Shown here: positions 1-9,285 of the stretch, one piece after another
Position numbering within the stretch: the stretch's first letter is position 1
How the letters are laid out: the number at the start of each line of letters is the position of its first letter
Assembly (NCBI GenBank): GCA_027492575.1
Contig: JAPUEM010000017.1
Coordinates: 48,541-112,540 of the forward strand
Length of the DNA stretch: 64,000 nt
DNA from: Propionicimonas sp.
Lineage (GTDB): Bacteria; Actinomycetota; Actinomycetes; Propionibacteriales; Propionibacteriaceae
Direction: 5' to 3'
Translations under genes and position numbers: made by a program
Notes under the pieces: model-generated
The model's input: the letters and a program-made list of their open reading frames with translations, nothing else
Database searches by the model: none
What the model was told of the DNA's origin: nothing

Positions 1-115
1 ACCCTTCGACAAGCTCAGGGACCTTCACGACGCTCGGGGGCCCTTCGACAAGCTCAGGGAACGTTCGAGAAGTTCATGGAACGTTGGCTGAGCCTGTCGA
101 AGCCGCCGCCCGAGG
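1..115. repeat. Dispersed REP-like repeats, two direct copies and one inverted
   Basis: The 19-base unit CCCTTCGACAAGCTCAGGG occurs at 2-20 and again at 41-59. A divergent inverted version (GGCTGAGCCTGTCGAAG) lies at about 85-101. The same family recurs at 17453-17473, near 36430 and several times at 50748-50879, so it is a genome-dispersed small repeat. I see no gene in these 115 bases. The opposed copies could fold in RNA and act as a terminator for the gene ending at 116, which is inference. Confidence 0.8.
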
Positions 116-1669
116 TCAGCCGACCTGGACGGTCATGGTGTGCCAGCCGGTCGCCCCGTCCGGTGCCGGCGACGCCTCCGCCTCGGTCTGCAGTTCGCCG
201 TCGGCGTTGGTGGCTCGCACCGACAGCCGGTGCTCGCCGGGAGCGGCGTCCCAGCGGTAGAACCACTGCCGCCAGGTATCCGGGCCGGTCACCTCGGCGA
301 GTTCCGCCTCGTGCCAGTCGCCGTCGATACCGATCTCGACCCGCTCGATACCGGTGTGCTGATCCCACGCGACGCCCGCGACCACCACCTCGCCGGCCGC
401 CACCACTCCCCTCCGTGGAACGTCGATCCGGGAGGCGGTCTTCACCGGTCCGAGCGCCGACCAGCCGCGGGGCGTCCAGTAGCCCATGTCCTGGGCGAAG
501 GTGGTCACCTTGAGTTCTCGCACCCACTTGGTGGCCGAAACGTAGCCGTAGAGCCCGGGGACGACCATCCGCACCGGGAAGCCGTGCTCCACCGGCAGCG
601 GCTCGCCGTTCATCCCGACCGCCAGCAGCGCCTCGCGTCCGGGGTCGGTCAAAGCCGACAACGGGGTGCCGGCCGTCCAGCCGTCCTGACTCCGCGAGAG
701 CACCATGTCCGCCCCGGGCAACGGCCGCGCCTGGGCGAGCAGTTCACGGATCGGGTACCCCAGCCAGCCGGCATTGCCGACCAGGCCGCCACCCACCTCG
801 TTGGAGACGCAGGTCAAGGTGGCGACATGCTCGACCAGGGGTTTGGCCAGCAACTCGGCGAAGGTCAGGGTGACCTCCTGCTCGACCATCCCGGTGATGG
901 TCAGCGACCAGTCCTCGGCGGCGACGATGGGCAGCCGCAGCGCGGTGTCGATGCGGTAGAACTCGGCATTGGGCGTCAGATAGGGCGAAAGGTCGGCCAG
1001 CGCCAGATCCGCCCCTTTCGGCACCGGATCCCGGCTGACCGGCACCGGCAGCCGGAAAGCGGTCTTCACCTGCTCGATGACGCTCCCGGTCGCCTGCAGA
1101 GCACGGCCCACGACCGCGCCGGCGCTCGCCGCCAGCGCCAGCACGCCGGCCCGGATCAGGAAGGTGCGGCGGGAGAGGTCGCCGGACGCGGGATCGCCGG
1201 ACGACTCCGTCACCCACTGCCGCAGTCGCTCCAGCAGCATCCGCAGAATCAGATAGCCGGCCAGCAGCCCCAGCAGCGTGGGGAAAGCGCTCCACGGCCA
1301 GGATCCACCTGTGCCGACCGCGATCAACCCGGCCAGCGCGACGGCCACGAAGACCGGCAGCCCGGCGTAGGGCCGGCGCCACTCCAGCCGGCCGGCCAGG
1401 CCGCTGAGCGCCAGCACGCCCAGCGCGATGATCGCCAGCAGCACCGGCTTGTCCGCCGTGCCGAGCGTCTCCTTGCCCCAGTTGACCAGCCCGGACGGCA
1501 GCAGGTCGATGATCATCGACCCGACCGCCTCGACCGGCGCGCCGGCCGGAGCGACCAGATAGGCGGCGAGATCGGAGACCGCCATCCCGGCGACTCCGCC
1601 GATCACCCCGCACAGGTACGCCCATCGCCGCTCGGCGACGGAGGCGCTGGCCTGCGGCATCGCCGTCAT
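116..1669 (-). CDS. Membrane-anchored sulfite-oxidase-like molybdopterin oxidoreductase
   Basis: 517-residue protein of the sulfite oxidase/YedY-like family. The first third is hydrophobic with several membrane segments. A twin-arginine-like SRRTFLIR followed by an alanine-rich helix comes next, so the catalytic part probably lies outside the membrane. The molybdopterin domain has the conserved cysteine in LTCVSNEVGG, the usual molybdenum ligand of the family, and SATKWVRELKV near its end. The last hundred or so residues look like the Mo-cofactor oxidoreductase dimerisation domain. The substrate cannot be told from sequence. I chose the start at MTAMPQAS because residues upstream of it look non-protein and run into the divergent promoter; MPQAS at 1660 is an alternative. 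It is divergent from the DUF4157 gene. Confidence 0.85.
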   Translation of the reverse strand: MTAMPQASASVAERRWAYLCGVIGGVAGMAVSDLAAYLVAPAGAPVEAVGSMIIDLLPSGLVNWGKETLGTADKPVLLAIIALGVLALSGLAGRLEWRRPYAGLPVFVAVALAGLIAVGTGGSWPWSAFPTLLGLLAGYLILRMLLERLRQWVTESSGDPASGDLSRRTFLIRAGVLALAASAGAVVGRALQATGSVIEQVKTAFRLPVPVSRDPVPKGADLALADLSPYLTPNAEFYRIDTALRLPIVAAEDWSLTITGMVEQEVTLTFAELLAKPLVEHVATLTCVSNEVGGGLVGNAGWLGYPIRELLAQARPLPGADMVLSRSQDGWTAGTPLSALTDPGREALLAVGMNGEPLPVEHGFPVRMVVPGLYGYVSATKWVRELKVTTFAQDMGYWTPRGWSALGPVKTASRIDVPRRGVVAAGEVVVAGVAWDQHTGIERVEIGIDGDWHEAELAEVTGPDTWRQWFYRWDAAPGEHRLSVRATNADGELQTEAEASPAPDGATGWHTMTVQVG

Positions 1670-1758
1670 CGGGCAATTCTGCGTCGGCCTGCCGCCCTGG
1701 ACAACAGCGGCCCCCAAAGGCTGCCCGGATGGGCCTGCCGGGTCCCACCGAAGGTTCC

Positions 1759-1764
1759 TAGCGT
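1759..1764 (+). promoter_or_regulatory. Probable -10 element giving a nearly leaderless DUF4157 mRNA
   Basis: TAGCGT sits 6 bases before the ATG at 1771, so transcription would begin at or very near the start codon. No strong Shine-Dalgarno is seen (only GTGGAG). Leaderless mRNAs are common in actinobacteria. No convincing -35 was found. Confidence 0.4.
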
Positions 1765-1770
1765 GGAGCC

Positions 1771-4700
1771 ATGCGGGAGTACGTCCCGACGCCGGCATCC
1801 CCCTCGGCCACCGCGCGAGTTCCCAGGCCCGCGCCGGCTCCGGCGCGCCAACGTCCTCGCGGCCCCGCGACCTCCGTCCATCACCTGGCGCGCGCGGCGG
1901 TGAACAGCGGTCTCGGCAACCGGGGGACGATCGCCGCGCTGGCACGGGCCGGTGTCCGGGTCACCGCCCCGGGGGAGGCGGCCGAGCGGGAGGCGGCCGC
2001 CGTCGCGGCGCGGGCCGGCCGGGCCCCAGCCGTCCGTCGGGCACCGGCGGCTGCCGGTCGACCGGCCACCGTGCCCGGCGGGCTTCCCGGGAAGGTGGCC
2101 GGCGGGCTGGCCGGGGGCCGACCGGTCGCCCCGGCGATGCGGACCCGGCTCGAGGGCGAGGTCGGCAGCGACCTGGGCTCCCTGCGCGTCCACACCGGTC
2201 CGGCAGCGGCCGAGGCCACCGCCGCGGTGGGAGCCCGGGCCTTCACGCTGGGAAGCGATGTCGTGCTGGGCGCGGGCGAGAGCCCCTCCGATATCGGTCT
2301 CATGGCCCACGAAGCCACCCACGTCGCGCAGCAGACCGGCGGCGCGTCCCGGGTCGCGCTCATGCGCGCCCCTCCGACGAACAAGGTGGACGATCCGCAC
2401 CAGGTCACCGCGGCCGGCTATGCCCACCTCCACCGCAAGGCGATCCTCGACGCGATCGAAGGCCTGCTCACGACGGTCAAGCTGCCGGACCCGCATCCCC
2501 GGCTGACCTGGCTGGCGGACGCCCAGCCATGGACGGTGCTCGCCCGCGAGTTCCGCGCCCACCTCAACGCGGACAAGGGCATCGCCGCCAACTCGCTGCG
2601 TGAACTGCTGCCCGGCCTCCACCTCGCCCAGCTGATCGACACCGCCCGCGGCCTGCCGCCGCAGGAACCCGAGGCGTACCACCGGCTCGACACCGGCACG
2701 CCGCCACCCACCCCCGGTCTGGTCACTCAGGCTCGGACGGAGATGGAGCGGCAACTCACCGCGCTCGACTTCACCACCGACCATGGCAGCCACGGCTGGC
2801 ACTACCTCTACGGCCCGCGCGGCCCGGACGCCTGGCAGGCCGCCGTCGGCAGCGCGATCGCGAGCGCGTTGTACCCGAAGATCCTGGATTCGCTGTACCG
2901 GATGGGCGGCCGCTTCCTCGCCCTGCTCGAACTCAGCGACAAGGCTCGCCGCAAGCTCGCCGACACCGTCGTAGTGACCAGCCTGCCGCTGGACGACGTG
3001 GTGCTCGCGGCACTGGCCGTCCCCGGTCAGCTGCGCACCGCCAAGGGCGACTCCGGCAAGGACAACGTGGACGGGAAACGGGCGGTCGGCGGCCCCCGCG
3101 ATCTGCAGTTCAGCTGGCTCGGCGAGCAGGACCGGACGGTGCGGAACTGGATCCGGGTCTGGTCACCGGCCGACCCGACCCCGGACGATGTGGCCAACAT
3201 GCTGATCCAGAGCCGCTGGATCTCCCCCTACGACCTCAACGCCGAACTGCTGCTGCGAATCCGGACGAACGCCAGCCCGCCCTACTTCTGGGTGCCGGTC
3301 GTCCCCGATCTGCTGCGTTCCGGCGACCCCCGCATCGAAACGGTCAACGAACTCGGCCAGACCGGCTTCGCCGACGAGGTCGCCCTCGCCCAGGCCCCGG
3401 CGTCCGGCGGCACCCGCAGCAAGGCCGAGGTCGCCAAGGCCCTGGAGTTGCTGCGCATCCAGTTGCCCTACCTGCAGCGGAAGCTGGCCGCCTGGGGCGC
3501 CGCCGGCACCCAACTGGAAGGCGCGATCGCCTTCGTCGGTCGCCGCAGCGAGGAAGTCACCACCGATCCCGCCGCGGTGACTCGGTGGGGTGCGCTGGTG
3601 CTCGCCCAGGAAGAGGCGGTGGCGCTGGTGGCCGAGCCGGTGGGGGTACTGGTCGGGCAGCTCGACGCGCTCAAGACCGGCAAGCTCGCCGAGCGCGACC
3701 TCGCCGGGTCGGTCATGCCGCAGATCCGGGTGCTGGTCGCCTACGGTGCGGCGCTGGGCGCCTCCCACCTGCCCCGCTCGCTGGCGCCCGCCCTCGCCAA
3801 CGCCGCCCGGCTGCACGCCGACCTGCCGTACGCGCTGACCCAGCAGAGCCTCGACTCGGCGATCGGCGGCGTGGCCGGCCAGCAGGCCACCCGCGCCGGC
3901 GCGAGCAAGGCCGGCATGTGGTCGGCCCGCGAGGCCGACCAGAACCTCCAGGCCGTCCCGGGCCTGGCAGCCCGCACCGCCGAGCAGCGAGCCCGCGCCG
4001 CCCGCGGCCTGGAGGTCGGTCCAGGCGATCTCGACCAGCTCAGCGTGGACGCGGACGCGCTCGCCCTGCGCGCCCGGCTGACCCAGCTCGTCCTGATCAT
4101 GGACGACCTCGACAAGGCCGCCGAGGCCGAGAAGATCGGCGAGAAGGAGTCGCCCCGGCTGCAGATCCGGCACGCCGCCCGCGGCCTCGGGCAGCTCAAC
4201 GACTCCGCGGCCAAGATCACCACCCGGGCCGCGCTGGAACGGGTCACCGGCGGGCTGCGGGCGCTGGGCAATCAGATCCTCGACCAGAAGGCCGTGCCGG
4301 CGGGCATGGACCCCGCCGCCAATGACATGACCACCGCCAACGAGGGCTTCAGCCAGCTGATCAGCTGGTCGCAGGACGCGATCGCGAACGAGAAGCTGGC
4401 CTCGCTGATCCGCTCCATCGTGCTGGAGGTCGGCCTGATGCTGCTCACCGGGCAGATCATCGGGGCGGGGATGGCCGCCCTGCGCGGCCTCAACATGGCC
4501 CGCCGGATCGCGGTCGCCGCCGACCTGATCGGCGAGGCACGGGCCGCCCGGGCGATCTTCGCCGCCGGTGAGCTCGTCTTCCAGGCAGGGGGCGCCACCC
4601 TGGTCGGCTCCGCCCTGCACGGCAAGGGGCCGACCGGCGGCCAGTTCATCGAGAACCTGCTGGCCAACTCGATCACCGCGGTCGCGATGCGACCCTTCGA

Positions 4701-6795
4701 GAAGCTGCTGGGCGGCGGCGCCGCACTCGAGACCGAGGTCCGCACCTGGCGTGAGGCGGCGTTGAGGTCTGGCCGGTTCGTCGCCCGCGGCGCCGTCGAG
4801 GTGGGGGTCAACATCGCCTCCGGCAAGGTCGCCTCCGCCCTGGTGACCGGGCAGGGACTCTCCGGCCCGGGTGGCGAGGAGATCACCACCCAGGCGCTCA
4901 GCTTCCTGGCCGGACGGGTGGTGCACCGCCGCGGCCAGGAGATGCAGGTGCGCATCGAATCGGCCATGCAGACCTACGGACGCTGGCACTTCGCCGAACT
5001 GCAGCACCGCACCGACGCCATGCTCCGGGAGGCCGCCGGGGTGGGCACGTCGCGCTCGGCCGAGGCGGCGGCCCGCGTCCTGGAGCTCAGCAACCAGCTG
5101 CTGCTGGCCGAGCGGGAGGCCTACAAGGAGGTCGCCGGGGACACCTCGGCGGTGGACGCCGAGCTGGGCCGGATGGGCGCCGACCAGCTGGAACTGCCGC
5201 TGCGCCTGGCCCACCTGGAACCCGTCCCCGGGACGGACTCCTACCGCGGCACCGCGGCCGAGATCGCCGAGGCCCTCACCATCGCCGAACGCAGCGGCGT
5301 CAGGATCCAGGCCAGCCAGGCCGGCGACGTCTGGACGCTGCGCAGCGGCAGCCGCAGCCTCGAGATCCACCAGCACGCCGGCGAGCCCGGCCGGGCGCGG
5401 CGCACTCCGGTGACCCACGCGGAGCCCGTGCGCCGGATCACCCTGGACCCGACCGAGCTGGTCACCCAGCAGAACGCCGCCGACCTGGCCCTCAAGCTCG
5501 GCGTCCCCACGGTCCGCATCGACGATCGCCTCACCAATGCCGTGGAGATCCACTACCGGAAGGTCCGCGCCCCGCTCGGCCACGACATCAAGGTGGTCGA
5601 GGTCGTGGTGGGCGCCAGCGCCCGGATCCGTGACGCCCAGCTGCACCTGCCGACCCTGGACGCGATCCAGTCCTACAACGGCGTCCTGGGCAAGCTGCGC
5701 GGCCTCTGGCAGCCCTACTTCGGTCCGCGCAGCCAGCACCTCAATCCGTTCGGGAAGGGATCCCGGGGCTGGGAGGCCTTCGAGGAGATCCGCAAGCTCG
5801 ACCGGCTCATCGACGACCGCGCCGGCTGGGATCCACGCCAGGTGGACGCCGACACCGTCGTCCGCGAGATCCAGTTCCTGGAGGGCCGCCGCAGCTACTA
5901 CGAGGAGGTCATCCGCACCGCCATCGAGACCCGGGTCATCGGCGACACCGCCTCGGTCGGCAAGATCGCCATGGAGGATGTCACCGCCGTCACCCAGGAG
6001 GCGGTCGCCGCCGGCTGGCGGCTGCCCAAGGACCACCCCGAGCGCTACTACTTCCGGCGGACGGCGACCGGCTTCGAACTGCTGGTGCGACCGACCGCGC
6101 CGGCCGGGACTCCCGAGTTGCGGGTCACCAGCCGGAGCAGCGACCCGATACCCGCGAGCCCGGATCCACGGCGCGCCCGCAAGCCCACCACCGCGCCGGC
6201 GAAGCCGTCCGTCCCGCCGTCGGCCGAGGTCACCACCGCCATCGCGCTGGTGGCCCGGCTGGGCGGCACGGCCGGTGAGCCCACCCTGCTGAAATCGGGC
6301 GGCTTCGGACGGATCAAGCTCGACCCCAAGCGGGATGCGCTCTACATCCTGCGGGACAGCGAGGGGGTCATCCTGAAGGTCGGCAAGACCTCCGACGCGG
6401 GCGTCAAGGGGCGCTTCGCCGTCTACCAGCGTGCCGGCAGGCTGACCGAGAAGACGCTCCAGCTCGAGGTCATTCCGCTGGAACCCAGCGCCCACACCGC
6501 TGAGCACTACGAGATCGCGCTGCGCGCCGAGATGGAGGCCCAAGGCCACCACATGCCCTGGGACAACACCGGACGCCGGCTGGGCCGCGACGGCTTCGGC
6601 ACCCCTGGCGAGGGGATCCGGACCTCACCGATCACCAAGGGCGAGATGGCCGAACTGCTCGCCTTCTTCCAAGGTGACCGCAAGCAGGTCGGCCGCGAAC
6701 TCGGCATCCACGCGCGAACGGTCGATCTCTGGGCCAAGTCGCTCGGGCTCGACACCAAGGCCTTCAAACCGAAGAAGACCCCGAAGCCGACCTAG
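1771..6795 (+). CDS. eCIS-type DUF4157 protein with C-terminal GIY-YIG-like nuclease and HTH: candidate effector/toxin
   Basis: 1674-residue multidomain protein. After a low-complexity Ala/Arg-rich N-terminus, residues about 123-188 form the DUF4157 (eCIS core) domain with the zincin motif HEATH at 180-184, preceded by MRTRLEGEVGSDLGSLRVHT. This domain marks proteins linked to extracellular contractile injection systems and polymorphic toxins. A long mostly helical middle follows, with hydrophobic stretches around residues 880-950. Near the C-terminus (about 1523-1615) LYILRDSEG..LKVGKT, a following Arg-Phe and a Glu-rich helix fit a GIY-YIG (URI-fold) nuclease, ending in PWDNTGRRLGRDGFGTPG. 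The last 50 residues hold a Fis-like helix-turn-helix (RKQVGRELGIHARTVDLW). The gene ends two bases before the convergent DUF4255 gene. Effector role is inference; no immunity gene is recognised. Confidence 0.85.
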   Translation: MREYVPTPASPSATARVPRPAPAPARQRPRGPATSVHHLARAAVNSGLGNRGTIAALARAGVRVTAPGEAAEREAAAVAARAGRAPAVRRAPAAAGRPATVPGGLPGKVAGGLAGGRPVAPAMRTRLEGEVGSDLGSLRVHTGPAAAEATAAVGARAFTLGSDVVLGAGESPSDIGLMAHEATHVAQQTGGASRVALMRAPPTNKVDDPHQVTAAGYAHLHRKAILDAIEGLLTTVKLPDPHPRLTWLADAQPWTVLAREFRAHLNADKGIAANSLRELLPGLHLAQLIDTARGLPPQEPEAYHRLDTGTPPPTPGLVTQARTEMERQLTALDFTTDHGSHGWHYLYGPRGPDAWQAAVGSAIASALYPKILDSLYRMGGRFLALLELSDKARRKLADTVVVTSLPLDDVVLAALAVPGQLRTAKGDSGKDNVDGKRAVGGPRDLQFSWLGEQDRTVRNWIRVWSPADPTPDDVANMLIQSRWISPYDLNAELLLRIRTNASPPYFWVPVVPDLLRSGDPRIETVNELGQTGFADEVALAQAPASGGTRSKAEVAKALELLRIQLPYLQRKLAAWGAAGTQLEGAIAFVGRRSEEVTTDPAAVTRWGALVLAQEEAVALVAEPVGVLVGQLDALKTGKLAERDLAGSVMPQIRVLVAYGAALGASHLPRSLAPALANAARLHADLPYALTQQSLDSAIGGVAGQQATRAGASKAGMWSAREADQNLQAVPGLAARTAEQRARAARGLEVGPGDLDQLSVDADALALRARLTQLVLIMDDLDKAAEAEKIGEKESPRLQIRHAARGLGQLNDSAAKITTRAALERVTGGLRALGNQILDQKAVPAGMDPAANDMTTANEGFSQLISWSQDAIANEKLASLIRSIVLEVGLMLLTGQIIGAGMAALRGLNMARRIAVAADLIGEARAARAIFAAGELVFQAGGATLVGSALHGKGPTGGQFIENLLANSITAVAMRPFEKLLGGGAALETEVRTWREAALRSGRFVARGAVEVGVNIASGKVASALVTGQGLSGPGGEEITTQALSFLAGRVVHRRGQEMQVRIESAMQTYGRWHFAELQHRTDAMLREAAGVGTSRSAEAAARVLELSNQLLLAEREAYKEVAGDTSAVDAELGRMGADQLELPLRLAHLEPVPGTDSYRGTAAEIAEALTIAERSGVRIQASQAGDVWTLRSGSRSLEIHQHAGEPGRARRTPVTHAEPVRRITLDPTELVTQQNAADLALKLGVPTVRIDDRLTNAVEIHYRKVRAPLGHDIKVVEVVVGASARIRDAQLHLPTLDAIQSYNGVLGKLRGLWQPYFGPRSQHLNPFGKGSRGWEAFEEIRKLDRLIDDRAGWDPRQVDADTVVREIQFLEGRRSYYEEVIRTAIETRVIGDTASVGKIAMEDVTAVTQEAVAAGWRLPKDHPERYYFRRTATGFELLVRPTAPAGTPELRVTSRSSDPIPASPDPRRARKPTTAPAKPSVPPSAEVTTAIALVARLGGTAGEPTLLKSGGFGRIKLDPKRDALYILRDSEGVILKVGKTSDAGVKGRFAVYQRAGRLTEKTLQLEVIPLEPSAHTAEHYEIALRAEMEAQGHHMPWDNTGRRLGRDGFGTPGEGIRTSPITKGEMAELLAFFQGDRKQVGRELGIHARTVDLWAKSLGLDTKAFKPKKTPKPT

Positions 6796-6797
6796 CG

Positions 6798-7388
6798 TCA
6801 GGAATCGTGGCTGGGCACCGGCTGCGTCACCTGATCCACCACGGTCGGCAGCACCACCTGCACCGGCGGGCCGGCGGCCAGCAGGGCGGCGGCGTCCAGG
6901 GTGACCGAGACCGACACGTCCAGGCCCGGTTTCAGCTGCCCGCCGATGGCGGACCAGAAGTCGGAGGATTCGGTGTCGCCGCCGGCCCGCAGCAGGATCT
7001 CCGGCAGCGGGTCGGAGACCAGCGGCGCCTTCAGGTGCTCCGGCGCCAGGATCGGGTTCAGCAGCAGGGCCGCGAGAACCTGGCCGAGCAGAGCATGTTC
7101 GTCGGAGACCTCGGTCGTCCAGGCGGTGATCAGGTAGCGGCACTCCACCCGGGGCATCGGGCCTTGCCGGCGGGCCTTTCCGTCCGCGTCTCGGACCACC
7201 TGCAGGCCGATGCTGCGCTCGGCGAGGTTGGGCCGGACGTCCCACAGGAAGAGGCTGACGGTGGGCCGGCTGAGCTTGGCCGACCACTCCTTGTCGGGGG
7301 CCTCGAAGGCGATGTCGATCTCCCGCGCCGGGAGGGGCACGATCTGCCGCAGGAAGGCGGCCAGCGATTCATCGAGCAGGTTCAGCAT
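6798..7388 (-). CDS. DUF4255 family protein (Pvc16-like eCIS accessory)
   Basis: 196-residue protein matching DUF4255, the N-terminal domain of Pvc16-type proteins of contractile injection systems. Typical features are the start MLNLLDESLAAFLRQ, the middle SRPTVSLFLWDVRPN, and RVECRYLITAWT followed by an EHALLGQVLAALLLNP helix. In eCIS particles members are thought to help terminate or cap the sheath/tube. The gene overlaps the end of the upstream AAA+ ATPase gene by 20 bases, so the two are co-translated. It converges with the DUF4157 gene with only two bases between stop codons, leaving no room for a separate terminator. Confidence 0.85.
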   Translation of the reverse strand: MLNLLDESLAAFLRQIVPLPAREIDIAFEAPDKEWSAKLSRPTVSLFLWDVRPNLAERSIGLQVVRDADGKARRQGPMPRVECRYLITAWTTEVSDEHALLGQVLAALLLNPILAPEHLKAPLVSDPLPEILLRAGGDTESSDFWSAIGGQLKPGLDVSVSVTLDAAALLAAGPPVQVVLPTVVDQVTQPVPSHDS

Positions 7389-9285
7389 CGTCCTCAGCCA
7401 CCAGGTAGTAGTACTTGTCGAACTCCGCCGGGGTGAGCAGCTTGCCCGCCTTCTGGAACTCGCGTTTGAGGCCGATCACCACATCCGCCATGGTGATCGG
7501 ACGGGCGTCCGCCGCGGCCAGGAAGGCCGCCGCCAGCGCCGCATTGCGGATCGTGCCGCCGGAGATCGCGAAGTTGCGGGCCAGGAAGGCCAGGTCGATC
7601 TCCCCCACCGGCGCCTGCGCGGGGAAGTTCAGCTCCCAGATCCGGCGGCGATCGGCCTCCTCCGGCGGACGGAAGTCGACCCAGACCGCTATCCGGCGGG
7701 TGAACGCCTGATCGATGTTGCGCTGCAGGTTGGTCGCCAGCACCACCAGCCCGTCGTGCCGCTCGAGCCGCTGCAGCAGGTAGGCGACCTCGATGTTGGC
7801 GTACCGGTCGTGGGCGTCGGAGACCTCCGACCGCTTGCCGAAGAGGGCATCCGCCTCGTCGAAGAAGAGCAGCACCTGGCTGGTCTCGGCGGCGGCGAAG
7901 ACCCGCTCCAGGTTCTTCTCGGTCTCACCGATGTACTTGCTCACCAGGGCGGCGAGATCGACCTTGTACATGTCGAGCCCCAGATCGCCGGCGATCACCT
8001 CGGCCGCCATGGTCTTGCCGGTGCCGGGCGGCCCGGCGAAGAGCGCGACGATGCCCGTCGAGGGCGCCGCGGGGAAGCCCCAGTCGCCGTAGACCACCGA
8101 GCGGGAGCGGTAGCGGTCGGCGAGTTCGGCCAGCTGCCGGGTCTGGTCGGTGGGCAGCACCAGATCGTCCCACCCGTAGCGGGGACGGGTGCGCAGCGCG
8201 ACCCGGTCCAGTTCGCCGGCCGCCAGCCGGCGGACCGCCTGCCCGAGGCTGGTGCTGCCGCCGGCCATCGCCTGGGTCACCAGCCGGAACTGCTCGCGGT
8301 TCAGCCGCTGACCGGCGGAGGTCTGGCCGAGCAGTTCCTGCCAGGCCGCCTCGTCGGCCAGCCCGGTCTCCACGGGCAATTCGCGCCAGGCCACATCGGG
8401 CAGGCAGCTGAGCGGAAGTTCGCGCGGGCTGGAGATCACCCAGGCCACCTCGGGGGTGCGTTCGATGGTTCGGGCCAGCAGCGGGGTCACCGGCTCGTCG
8501 GTCTCGACCACCAGGGCCGCCGCGGCCACCACCGCCTCCCGCACCAGCACGGCGAGCGCGGCCTGCTCCAGCGGGGCGTCGGCCACCAGTTGCGACCGTC
8601 CGGGCAGCAGTTCCGCGGCCGCCCGGCGACGGGATTCGGCGTCCGCGCCGTGCACCAGGGTGAGCGTGGACGCCACCGGCTCGACCCGGCCGGTGGCCGG
8701 GATGCTGCGGATCGGCGGCAGTTGCTCGTCCGCGGCGTCCTGGCCGAGCAGGTACCAGCTGACCCGCGGGGTCAATGACACCATCCGGTTCGACCACGGC
8801 CCCTCGGTCTCCACGCCGGCCAGGCCGAGCCGGACCAGCGGGGCGTCCGGAGCCACCGGCGCGACGCCGGCCAGTCGCTCGAGCAATCCGAGGCTGAGCC
8901 GGGGAAGCCGCATGTCGTCGTGCAGGTAGGCGACCAGCCGCTGCCGTTGCGGCGAGCGCTCGACGGCGGCCAGCAGGGCCAGCACGGTGGCCCCGAGCTC
9001 GTCCAGGCCGGCGCGGACGGCCAACCCCGCGAACCGTCCGTCCTCGTGCAGGAAGGCCAGGAAGTCGCGGCGCCGCTCCGCCAGGTCGCCGGCGAGCCGC
9101 TCATCGAGTTCGGCCGCCCGGGCGGGATCAGCGCCATCCAGACCGGGCAGGCCGGCCAGGATCGCCTCCACGTCGGCGTCGGTGACGAACCAGCCGGCCG
9201 CCTCGCGCGGGGCCACCCCACCGCCCACCCGCCAGAGCATCGCCTCGCGGTGCAGCAGCGCGTCGGCGTAGGCCAGCCACGGCAT
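7369..9285 (-). CDS. AAA+ ATPase of eCIS type (Pvc15-like)
   Basis: 638-residue protein. Residues 1 to about 350 are a divergent helical/winged-helix region, including VLALLAAVERSPQRQRLVAY and YLHDDMRLPRLS, typical of ATPases coded in contractile injection loci. The C-terminal AAA+ module has Walker A GPPGTGKTMAAE, Walker B LLFFDEADALFG, sensor LATNLQRNIDQAFTRR with an arginine finger, and a C-terminal helical lid. eCIS ATPases are believed to act in particle assembly or effector loading. The ATG directly abuts the TAG stop of the upstream LuxR gene, and the 3' end overlaps the DUF4255 gene, so this is the middle gene of a three-gene operon. Confidence 0.85.
   Translation of the reverse strand: MPWLAYADALLHREAMLWRVGGGVAPREAAGWFVTDADVEAILAGLPGLDGADPARAAELDERLAGDLAERRRDFLAFLHEDGRFAGLAVRAGLDELGATVLALLAAVERSPQRQRLVAYLHDDMRLPRLSLGLLERLAGVAPVAPDAPLVRLGLAGVETEGPWSNRMVSLTPRVSWYLLGQDAADEQLPPIRSIPATGRVEPVASTLTLVHGADAESRRRAAAELLPGRSQLVADAPLEQAALAVLVREAVVAAAALVVETDEPVTPLLARTIERTPEVAWVISSPRELPLSCLPDVAWRELPVETGLADEAAWQELLGQTSAGQRLNREQFRLVTQAMAGGSTSLGQAVRRLAAGELDRVALRTRPRYGWDDLVLPTDQTRQLAELADRYRSRSVVYGDWGFPAAPSTGIVALFAGPPGTGKTMAAEVIAGDLGLDMYKVDLAALVSKYIGETEKNLERVFAAAETSQVLLFFDEADALFGKRSEVSDAHDRYANIEVAYLLQRLERHDGLVVLATNLQRNIDQAFTRRIAVWVDFRPPEEADRRRIWELNFPAQAPVGEIDLAFLARNFAISGGTIRNAALAAAFLAAADARPITMADVVIGLKREFQKAGKLLTPAEFDKYYYLVAEDDAEPAR

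Noticed and set aside
3163-6552. Very long open frame on the minus strand opposite the DUF4157 gene
   Set aside because: It is the GC-rich antisense shadow of the real gene, of low-complexity Gly/Asp/Gln/Leu composition with no recognisable motif. The plus strand carries DUF4157 and a nuclease-like domain in one frame.
7210-8778. Open frame of over 500 codons on the plus strand opposite the AAA+ gene
   Set aside because: Composition is that of an antisense shadow (His/Gln/Gly/Arg rich) and the minus strand carries clear Walker A and B motifs.
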